Below are positions 55,089-64,000 of a DNA stretch of 64,000 nucleotides, one piece after another; position 1 is the first letter of the stretch, and each line of letters starts with the position of its first letter. The position numbers and the translations under genes are program-made. Under the pieces are notes generated by a model, which did no database searches, had not been told where the DNA came from, and worked only from the letters and a program-made list of their open reading frames with translations. This stretch comes from Crocodylus rhombifer (Eukaryota > Chordata > Crocodylia > Crocodylidae): positions 69,464-133,463 of the forward strand of contig JAVSML010000028.1 in NCBI GenBank assembly GCA_038503035.1, given 5' to 3'.

Positions 55089-57853
55089 GGACACCGAGGG
55101 AGCTTATAGTACTTGAAAGCCAATCAGATTCACCCCACATTTTATTTTATACAGAAAATGTTTACAAGGATATTTCACGGATACAAAATACAAAGCTTGC
55201 TGATCTGATTCCAAAGAGCCGGACATAGATTTTGTTACATGTAACATTAGCAGTTGCTACTATTTAAGTAATATATTGCTTGCAAATGAGTACTTATTGT
55301 TAACCTAGTCAAGCGTGAAGAATCAGAAAAGGATAAGAAATGTAATTTATGCAAGGAACTGAAACAAAATAAATATGTGTTATGTAATTAATACAATAAC
55401 TGTGTACCATCCAGTATTCCTGTATATTGTATTTAGGGCTGTCTGGCAAGTTAATTAACCAGGCATATTAGGTTTACTTAGTAATAAAGAAGGAGAAAGA
55501 AAGAAAAAAATAGGAAGGTAGGAGGAAAGATGAATAGATAAGAGGAAAAGAGAAAAATAAATAAAATATGAATGCCTAGCTAGTGAACTGTTGTATGTAT
55601 TCCTTGGCAGGAAGGATGTCAGAACCAAAGTAAGTTGTCATCTGTTAGCTCCAAATAAGACTATGATATGATCCAAATTATGGTATCTTGAGAGGTTTTT
55701 TTTTTTTCTCCCCAGCGCTAGTCTCCTGCTTCTATTTGGTTAAAGAAGACCAGTGGTATACAGCTTTTCTTTTAATGATTTCTATCACTGTCAAGGCTGT
55801 TTTTCCTAAGATATATGAGAATAGAGGTATCTCCATGCAAGCCTGATAGGCACAGTCTTGTTGACAGTGAGATGGAAAAGTTATATCTCTGGGAGTGAGA
55901 TTATAGACTTCCTGCCAGAAGGGGGTGATTTTGTCACAGGTGCAGAGTATGCTAAGTGTTATAGAGATGATGGAAGGTGTTGACATGAACATTTATTTTT
56001 CAGAGTTTGTTAGTTTTGCTTAGCAGAATCTTGCAGAAGTATCCATTGGTAGAGTAAAGCAGCCCATTTGACTTCATCCCAAATCTTGTCCCAGTTCTTT
56101 GCCAGTGAAGTAAGGTTAAATTTTTCATTGCAGTTTTCTCTGGGTAGGAGTGAATTTTTGTACAAGTAGTTATGAAGCTAACAATAGCAATAACCAGCAA
56201 AAGTAGTAGTGACCCTGAGGTTGACAAATACATTATACAGGCAAGGAAGTGCAGGTAATTGAGAAAATAGACCAGCTGGTCAAAAGGGGGGATGTGAGTC
56301 TTGAATCTGGAATTTCATTTTACTTTGGAAAAACTTGGAAGTGTATAGGTAGAATTATATTCCTTTCACATTTATAATGACATGTACAAGCTTTGTGAAT
56401 GTACTTAAATTTGTAAAGTATTTATGCCTAACTTAACCATTTGTACATACTCACTCATGTACATATGTAAATATATACTTATGCAGGCTAAGAATCATTA
56501 GACTTTCTTTGCTGTATCTTACACAATGTGAAACTGCAATATTTGTGGGCACAGAAGTTAACTATGTGAAAATGGAGTATTTGTTGCTCCCACTACTTTG
56601 TTTATGCAAGGCCATTAGAGACGCAAGAATTTAGACGCAACTGAAAGGTGGATACAGCTTTTGTAGGCACAAATTCTATCCACAGAAATGAAGTTATTTT
56701 GGCCCATGGTTGGGAAGAGCAGCATCAAAGGACCGAGAAACCTGCTGCCTCCCCAGCTGCAGAGCACATCACTGCATACCATCCTAGTGCTTTTGAGGTG
56801 CTCCATCCAGGGGATGCAGCAGTGGGCTATATGTATATCTGTGGCTGAAACACTCCAATTCTGAAACGTTTCAAATTGCAGCAGGTTTGAAACCCTTCAA
56901 AAGTCATGTCTGTCCATGGTAGAAGTGGACTTAAGTCCTTAACTATGAATCTATTCCAACCTGCTCTGGCCCTTAAGAAACCATCTCTGAAATGTAGAAT
57001 ATGAGTTAGTTTTCCCTTCCTTCTTCCTGGTTTTTTTTTTTTTCTAATTGGTTTGAAGGGTAAGATGACTGAGTGTTAAAGAAGTAGACTTGAATCGGGT
57101 GAAAATGAATCATACTTAGTCACCTCAGTTTACTTAAACACCTAATAGGTGAAATAGAATCTGGCCCTGTCTTTCTTTATATATATAGCATATGTGTATT
57201 TATATCAAATCTCATCAGGTTTGACTTAATCTCTCTTTCCTCAGACATATCTGAACTGGATTCCATGCAGTCAACTGTGTAGGTCTTAGAGGCGTGACTT
57301 TCAAAATGATATTCCTTTCTGCTCTGTGTATGTTAAAAATGTTACCACTTTTTTTCTAAATGCATAGATTTTCTCCTAAGTCCTTTGCCAAAATAGTCCT
57401 TTGCCCCAGTGCCATGAAATGCGCTGTGCACTACTTGCATGGGTGAACATGTTTTCATTGGTCTCTTGAATACATGGACTCTGGTTTGGCAAATTATTTA
57501 AGCATGTGCATAACCTTCAACTCCTGAGAGGTTATGGTTAAATTAAGCATTCTGTTTAACTGCCTTGTTGTATTGGGAATGTATAGTTTTACTTTGGAAT
57601 AAAAGCCGGTTCATAAATCTTATATATTATAATAACCGTATAATTATTTGGTAAGATGTATGCATTGTACACATGAAATAAACACAAAAATGAGAAAAAA
57701 AATCCCTGAAAGAGGATGAGTAGAAGAATGGAGAGAGCCCTTATTATCATGGATCACAAAGCGTAAAGGTCAAACACTGATAAGTGTGAAGGCTAAACTA
57801 CTATGTGAATCTTTCTATTTTTAATGAGACAGAATTCACACAAGACAGACAGA
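55089..57853. other. Quiet AT-rich non-coding stretch
   Basis: No gene or transposon ends seen. A purine-rich plus strand (aaggagaaagaaagaaaaaa, then aggaaggtaggaggaaag) runs from about 55488 to 55565 and could form triplex-prone DNA. Confidence 0.5.
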
Positions 57854-57861
57854 GTCTGTAC

Positions 57862-58146
57862 CAGTGGTTCACGACCTTTTTAGACTCAAGGCACCCTTCA
57901 TTACTCGAAGCACCCGTCCATAACTGTGAATTAAGCAGCACCCCATTTTAAAAAGTAATTTATTTATTACAGTGCCTGTGTTCTGGCAGTGAGGATGAGG
58001 GAGAGGCTTTGAAGGGAGAGCTTGAGTCTACCTTTATCTTATTTCCTCACATCTGGAGCCCAGGTCTGCCCTCATCTTGCTTGTCTCCTCACACTTCTTG
58101 CAATGTTCTTCAAAAGATCTCCCAGCACCCTGGTTGACAATCATGG
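57862..58146. mobile_element. hAT-like MITE, 285 bp
   Basis: The left end cagtggttcacgaccttttt and the right end ccctggttgacaatcatgg are imperfect inverted repeats of the CAGTGGTT type. The flanking octamers gtctgtac and gtctatat match at 6 of 8. The left arm carries aaggcacccttcattac and agcaccccatttt; the right arm has ctcccagcaccctgg. There is no coding capacity. Confidence 0.7.
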
Positions 58147-58154
58147 GTCTATAT

Positions 58155-58640
58155 GGTTTATGGTTTGACCAGTGAGGCAGCTAGTAAGAGGTGTCCTTTG
58201 ATACTGATACTATGCGTCCATTGGCACTTTCAGGCAAATGTAACAGAAAGATATTAAAACTATGAATATACAATATATACATGACAGCTTATGTATTTCT
58301 GATTCAGTTAGTCTGTCAAGTGTACCTCTGCCCTACCTTCTGCCCTTAGGATCTATTATCCTTCTTCCACATGATAAAGATTACCACATTTGCCCATTCA
58401 CTGGTTAAATTAACACCATACAGGATGGTATGTTGTTATTATTAATGGAGACACCATAATATGAAGCTACAAAAACCCTTGTCTCAAGTGATACAGGTAG
58501 TTAAGTTTGGCCATGAGAGGCTTAGTACTGAGAAATGTGTCTAATAATTGTTGTGTAAAAAGCATATTAAGCTATTCAGATCTGGACCACTTAAAATCCA
58601 CATGTCTGCAGCTAACATTCTAACTTCGTATTATTTATAT
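58155..58640. other. Non-coding interval, nothing recognised
   Basis: AT-rich sequence between two hAT-like elements. No gene or additional element seen. Confidence 0.5.
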
Positions 58641-58813
58641 CAAGGCTGTCCAACTTCTCAGTGCTTGGAGGTCACACACCATGTGAGCTGCAAGTTGTGG
58701 GGCCACACTCCGCTTAGTGGCTTGCCCTGTGGGCAGCTCCCCACTCCACTGTGCAGGCAGCCCCAGGCCCATTGCAAAGGTCCAGAGGGGAGATCTCAGA
58801 GCAGCAGATTTTT
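58641..58813 (+). mobile_element. hAT-like element fragment (CARGGCTGTCCAAC end)
   Basis: The left end caaggctgtccaacttctca, followed by cttggaggtcacacaccat, is a common hAT-type terminus in amniotes. No partner end is found before the next element starts at 58814, so the right part is missing or was displaced by that insertion. There is no coding potential beyond short frames. Confidence 0.5.
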
Positions 58814-59681
58814 TGGCAGACAGGGTTCTTTGGGTAAATGTGATACCTTTTATTAGCACAGCTAAATATTTGGGGGAAATGTTCTTTGCACGCTTTCGGG
58901 GACAAACACCCTTCTTGAGGCATAAGGAGTCTGCTGTTGTTTTGTGTTCTCCTGAAAAAACAGTAGACTCTCCCTGTGCCTGAAGAAAGGTGCTTGTGCC
59001 TAAAAGCTTGCAAATTACAATTGTTCCATCTATTACAGTATTGCCAACCCCACCATGTCAAAACTCATGAGAGAAATTTAAAAATCAAGAGATCTGGAAT
59101 TGTAAATCATGAGATGCTATATTTGAAGTGTGTGTGTTTTGTGGGGGGGATATTTGTGAAGGCATGGGGGGCTGTGGGTAAGTGCGTGGGGTTTGGAGCC
59201 CAGGGAGGTGGGATCCCCGCACACCACGGCAGGATGTGGGATACTGTGGGTCAGGAGTGAGGGACAGCAGCAGGGCTGGGGGGGCTGTGGCTTGGGAATG
59301 AGGGATACATATATGCACGCAGACAGACAGCCGCCCATGGCTCTGTTGCATGACTCATCCCGGCCCCTGCCGCACTCCCTCCCTCACTGCGGGGGTCTCA
59401 GTCTTCCCCCTCCCACCCCTTCCCTCTCCCCCTGCTCCTCCACAGACTTACCAGCTTGGCACTCTCTACACATGCCAGAAGAAAAAATCCTGAGATTTGA
59501 TCTTTCAGGAGATCATGAGTCAGAGTTAATTTGACTTGGAAATTGGGAGTCTCATGATTTTTTCTTGAGACTTAGCATTACTGTATTTAGCTGGTCTAAT
59601 AAGAGATTTCACATTTACCCAAAGAACCGTGTCTGCCTATGTCCTTAGATCAACATGGCTACAACCAACACCCCGGAAACA
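58814..59681 (+). mobile_element. 'GGTTCTTTGGGTAAAT' family DNA repeat, interrupted by a nested element
   Basis: The left part has tggcagacagggttctttgg, gtaaatgtgatacctttta, ctttgcacgctttcggggac and aaacacccttcttgaggcat. After the nested insertion (59036-59583) the element resumes with tttagctggtctaataagag, then acatttacccaaagaaccgt, gtctgcctatgtccttagat and a ggctacaaccaacacccc tail. The two arms are inverted around the middle (ggttctttgggtaaatgtga against tcacatttacccaaagaacc). The family also occurs at 35.8 and 60.7 kb. No transposase is present. Confidence 0.8.
59036..59583. mobile_element. Nested TA-target DNA element, 548 bp, inside the 58.8-kb repeat
   Basis: The element runs from cagtattgccaaccccacca to cttagcattactg, imperfect inverted CAG…CTG ends, with TA directly on both sides (59034-59035 and 59584-59585), as in Tc1/mariner- or pogo-type insertions. 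The subterminal regions are full of 'atcatgag'-type words: aactcatgagag, aaatcatgagatgc, gagatcatgagtcag and gagtctcatgatttt. The core is GC-rich with CT-rich text. There is no transposase. Because it splits a recognisable host repeat, it is the younger of the two. Confidence 0.75.
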
Positions 59682-60704
59682 TGGCAGATTTTTGGAGCAC
59701 TATCCAATGAACTAAGTGAGGCAGAAATCAACATTCATCGCTGGGTGCTCCTTCTGCTACACTCCACATCCAGCTCCCATCTATTCATGGAAGATCCATA
59801 TGCCTGTCCACAGGAACTAGGGAATTCCAGTCCTTTGTAAGGAAGGGCATGATTTGCCCTGAATGGAAATGTAGAAAACATTTGCCACTGAGATTTTTTT
59901 CCAGAAGATACCAAAATACGTGAGGTCCAAGTCCAGTGGCTCTTTCCAATTTTTGCTGGCCTTTCCTAAAAGAAAACAAGATCACAAAAACAAATAGAAA
60001 GAAAAAAAATTATGGTTTGGCCATTATATACCTATCCATGCTCCTCAGATTCTATTTCTTCTCCAAAACAATGCTCTCAGGCTTTGTCTGAAGACTAAAA
60101 TGAAAGCACAGAGGTGCATAACTCGGCAGGGACTATGCCCTAATCTCTGCCCTGTGGCAAACTGAACCCAGTGGCAGTTTACAAGTTAACAATAGCAACA
60201 CTTGCACACAAGCCACACAGCATGTCCTTTGGCATGAGAGATGCCCAAGATGTTCAAGAAAAAAACCTTGGCCTCACCCCAAGCTCAGTGGATTTATTCA
60301 AATAGCAATAGTGCTCCATAATAGTAATTCATTCATCCTTTTTTCCTACCTAGCTCCATTGTTGCGATTTTTTTTTTGTAGTCCACGGCTTGAGGAAGGC
60401 TCTAGATAGGTATACAAGCTTCTAATTAAATTATTGAATGCTCTACAAATGATGAGCTAATTTCTACTCATATTTGAACATACACAACCAACTTTGCATG
60501 GTTTGTAAGGAAAGGAGTTGGCTTTAAAAGTAGGACATTGGAAAGATTACTCTTATGAAGTCCAAAGAAGCTGGTACTTCACTGATAAATGTGCATTTAT
60601 TGTGTACTGGGAATATACAGAAATACCATGCTTTTCTGGATTTTTCTGGACTTTAGAAGCTGGGAAAGGTCAATATAATGCATGAGTATGTGTATATGTG
60701 GATA
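59682..60704. other. Non-coding stretch, nothing recognised
   Basis: AT-rich sequence. No LINE tail, inverted ends or domain-bearing frame. Confidence 0.5.
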
Positions 60705-61100
60705 AATGCAGGCAAGGTTCTTTGGATAGATGTGATACATTTATTAGACAACTAGTTGGGGAGAAGTTCTTTGCAAGCTTTCAGGTACAAACACCCTTCC
60801 TTAGGTATTAGGATACTGCTGATGTTGCCTTCTCCAAGGTAGAAAAGAAGCTAAAGTCAACAAGAAGTCTGTGAAGATGCAAATGAGTGGAAGTTTGGAA
60901 GACAAAGGGTAGAGATGAGATGGGAAAGAAATGTATAAAGGAAAACAAGCAGTCAGCTAACAGGCAGGTTGTCTGGTATGTTAGATGTCAGGCAGGTTGT
61001 AATGGGTCATAAAGCCAATGGCTGTATTAAGTCTATGATTTTTTGTATCCAGTAGATTTATGAAGTGATGTTTGTAGGCTCATCTACAAAAGGTGCCCTG
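60705..61100 (+). mobile_element. Longer partial copy of the 'GGTTCTTTGGGTAAAT' family
   Basis: It begins aggcaaggttctttggatag, atgtgatacatttattagac, then ttctttgcaagctttcaggt and acaaacacccttccttaggt, matching the left arm at 58.81 kb. It then continues with internal text absent there (aggttgtaatgggtcataaa, gccaatggctgtattaagtc, ttgtatccagtagatttatg, ttgtaggctcatct). This is a familiar amniote repeat interior. The right end is not found. Confidence 0.7.
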
Positions 61101-63510
61101 CAAGTTCCCCTAAATGGCTCTGCAGCTCCTAAATTCCTAATGTGTGAGACCATTGATTAAATTCATAACTAAAATCATGTTTTTGAGGAGAGCATGGACC
61201 TGATCCTGCAATGTTTTGAGCAGTTGCAGCTGCTACTTGAAAGCTGTAAAGAGTAGGTATGTTCTTATTAAAGAGAGAGTTGTGCTTAAACAAGAAGTTG
61301 CATTAAATTATATATACCAATCTCACAACCCCTCCCTAACCCCTCTAGAAATTAGAAGGGAAAAAACTGCTCAGTGAGTAATGAAATGTGCGACACTAAG
61401 CAACAATAAACAGAGATGTCTGGGGGGGCAGGGGGAGGTTGTTCAAACCTACTTATCTTCTCTGAGCTTTTGTTAAAGTAATTACTAAGTTAATTTTACC
61501 TTTCTTTTTCCAGAGCTCACTTGTCTTCTTTCTTACTGCAGAGGTTCATTATTCTAAGTAGTTTTGAGTGATTCTAAAAAAAGCCCTAAAGGAGAGGGTG
61601 ATAGGCACTTGATGACATTAACCCCTGAAGCTGTCATGATGACTCCTTATACTAGGGCAAAAACTCTCGAAGTGAACATTTATATTGCATAGAGGCCAAT
61701 ACATTCAGAAATGTGTTACTTTAAAAGGTAACTTTCAGTATGCCTGGTGTTCAAATTCATGTGTTTATTTACTTATTTGGTTGTGTGTGTTTTGGCTACA
61801 AGACACCATAATATTTTAACAAGTAACCTTCTTTGTCAAGGCTGATATAACCATTTCATATGCCTTGAAGAACTGTGCAGTATATCTGTTGTTGTAGTAT
61901 GATCAATGAGAGCAGATGTACTTTAGAAAAGGTTTCCATATGGTAGCCCAGATGTGCATTCCCTCTTTATGCAAGAATTATTGTCACGTTCACAGTAAGG
62001 GCAATATTAAAGTAAATAAGTCTGTTTCATGTGGCAAATATATAATAATTCTTCAATCTCATTCATATATAATTTTAGAGGTTTTGGAAAAGAAGGCAGC
62101 TCTACATTTTGTTGTTGTCTATATTTGAGACGGAAGGCTTGTATTTTGGAGGCTTAAATACTTTTAAAGTTAGCAGCTCTCATTAGCAAAAGAGCATAAT
62201 AATGCCTTTCCTAATATTGCATAATTGTCTTTTCAGAATCATCATATAAAAATACTCATTATAAACGTGATGTACAAAAATGTCATTCATAGCTTGGAAG
62301 TAAAATTATAATTACAGTTGTAGGGCTCTGAGGCGGTTCCATATAGAGAGCTGCATGCTAATTGCACAGTTTAACGTTGCTAATTTAATCTAAAGCAAAA
62401 GCATACAAATCAGCTGAAGAGAAATAAATCAAAATATTGTAAAAGAGTCGGTTAGGAGAGAAATCATTACAACCCGCCCCCCACACCCTTCCTCCCCTCC
62501 TTTGCTTTAATCTCATTAGGTTAGAGCATAAAAGGATGCAGACAGTCTTCCTCATAAAATGGAATCATACAGTGCAGACATGAAATCGCACCATCTCTTT
62601 GCGTCTACAATCAAGTATTAGAGAAGCAGCAGGCTGGTCTCCCCAAACTGTGCTAGATTGGTACTTGGTGGTGATGCACAGCACTTCTAATCTGCAGAAC
62701 AAACTGCAGCATCTCTTCCTGCAGCAGTGTGTCAGCCATTGGCTTTCCCATGACACGTGACAGATGGAGCCTTCTCTGTGTCTTTTCTCGCCCATCTGTG
62801 TGCAGGGCACTGATAGGCCGGGCTGATGCGCAGGCAATTTATCATCTTGATCTCCCACTGAGTCAGGGAGCTCTCCTGTCACCAGTATTGATTTCAGAGG
62901 ATGGACTAAATTTCCTAGGATTTCCATTAAGAATTAAGAAAAAAGCTATAAGCACGCAGGGTAGCCAGGCAGACATGGATATGAGATGGCACTGTGAAAC
63001 CTCTCAGGTAGCTTCTTCTATCACAGCCGATGCAGAGCACAGGCTAAGCACTGCAGCATGCAGGGTTTAAGATACCATTAGTCTAACAGCAAAATAAAAA
63101 AGGCATTTGCACTGATTACTAAAAATGACTTAAAAAAATTGAAAATATGTCTCCTTGGAGATTGCATGTAATTAATGTGGAGATGAAATTTCTGCACGAT
63201 ATATGTTAAATGTAGAAGGGCTTTTGATTTTTTTTCCAAGAAAATGATGCTTTATACCCAGAGCATGGATGCTTCATTTTTTTCTGCTGCTTTTTAAGCC
63301 ACAGAAATTTTTTTTAAGCATGTTTGCTACAAAGGAATAAAAGGGGTGGGGGGTGGAAATTAAGATGACTCCAATAAAAGCATGAATAAAAACTGCTTCA
63401 AATAGTTGCCAGGCTGTTTTGTTGTTAATAACCTAGTAATTATTTTTGCTAAGAAATGCTTAAACCCTGACCATGCATGCTTTTTTTTTGTTTTGGCAAA
63501 GAATGTGCTT

Positions 63511-63530
63511 GTGTGTGTGTGTGTGTGTGT
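63511..63530 (+). repeat. (GT)10 microsatellite
   Basis: Ten uninterrupted GT units, probably length-variable. Confidence 0.95.
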
Positions 63531-63907
63531 ATTTTGTTTTGCTTTTTTATTATTATTACTGAGCATTTGCACAACTGGAATTTCTGTGACTTACATGCAT
63601 GTTTTGATAACAGAAAATGCATACGAATGAATGACTAAATCTGATTAACAAATATTTAATGATATGTAATGCAAAATATACTCATTTTTTAAAAACTAAT
63701 TCATTCTACTCATATAGAAGGTAAATAACTGCATGCTTATGACAATGAAGGTGTCTGTGTATTTTAAAAGATCGTGTTTATTTGCTCATTTCTAACATCA
63801 AAAGGAAAGATTTTTTTTATTAACAAGCCTCAAAGACATCTGCTTTAAAATAACATTGATAATAAGGTTGCCATAATACTTGTAAACAAGCAATACGGGG
63901 CGGGGGT

Positions 63908-63967
63908 TTGTGTGTGTGTGCGTGCATATGTGTGCATGCATGCATGTGTGTGCGTGTGTGTGCGTGC
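63908..63967 (+). repeat. Compound (TG)n / (TGCA)n microsatellite
   Basis: Alternating purine-pyrimidine tract with tgtgtgtgtg, gcatgcatgcatg and gcgtgtgtgtgcgtgc segments. Such alternation favours Z-DNA. Confidence 0.9.
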
Positions 63968-64000
63968 AAACACAGAGCTCCTTTGGGGAATAATGTGTTC

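Larger units (their letters stand above)
61101..64000. other. Repeat-poor non-coding tail; candidate conserved non-coding DNA
   Basis: Nearly 2.9 kb lack transposon signatures. At 62.33-62.44 kb lies a cluster of homeodomain-like motifs, including the octamer variant atgctaat at 62355-62362 with an overlapping taattg, then gctaatttaatc. At 62.56-63.07 kb the sequence is GC-moderate and non-repetitive. These traits fit developmental regulatory DNA, but no conservation data are available. Frames such as 62729-63070 plus (113 codons) and 62565-62927 minus (120 codons) overlap on opposite strands and match nothing recognised. Confidence 0.35.

Overview
The window is vertebrate nuclear DNA, almost certainly from a non-squamate sauropsid. 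The evidence is three clear CR1 LINE copies (two ending in the CR1 3' octamer repeat), a dense population of non-autonomous cut-and-paste DNA transposons (hAT, PIF/Harbinger and pogo/Tigger-like, called from TIRs and target-site duplications), and a probable solo LTR. A crocodilian fits best and a turtle is the main alternative; this is inference from the repeat mix, not from a recognised gene. No bacterial, phage or CRISPR architecture is present.

I recognise no protein-coding exon, tRNA, rRNA or known ncRNA. The long open frames at about 9.3-9.9, 11.5-12.0, 37.4-38.5, 43.2-44.3 and 48.2-48.9 kb lie in GC-rich cores of DNA transposons and are open on both strands, as expected where AT-rich stop codons are scarce. 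The only genuine protein relics are CR1 reverse-transcriptase fragments (17.2-18.1 kb minus, 49.1-51.2 kb plus) and a short LINE-like remnant at about 52.9-53.1 kb minus. All are broken.

Layout. 0-4.3 kb is AT-rich and mostly unique. 4.3-13.0 kb holds three copies of one Harbinger-like family plus a CR1 tail. 13-17.2 kb is quiet. 17.2-23.3 kb has a CR1, hAT-like elements and a 52-bp-armed foldback. 23-32 kb is quiet apart from a 157-bp Harbinger MITE and a 225-bp hAT MITE. 32-38.5 kb is repeat-rich: a palindrome array, a perfect 31-bp inverted repeat, a Tigger-like element and a hAT-like element. 38.5-45 kb has an old CR1, a probable solo LTR and a 1-kb hAT with a perfect 8-bp duplication. 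45-49 kb has a foldback and a hAT-like element next to the CR1 of 49.1-51.2 kb. 51.6-55.1 kb has another hAT-like element and the fourth Harbinger copy. 57.8-61.1 kb has a hAT-like element and a transposon with another nested inside it. 61.1-64 kb is low in repeats and may hold conserved non-coding elements.

The most notable system is the Harbinger-like family. Four copies share termini, subterminal sequence and TTA duplications, but carry cores of very different length and content, most of them GC-rich. This suggests a non-autonomous family that acquires or rearranges its cargo. No autonomous transposase for any DNA element is visible here.
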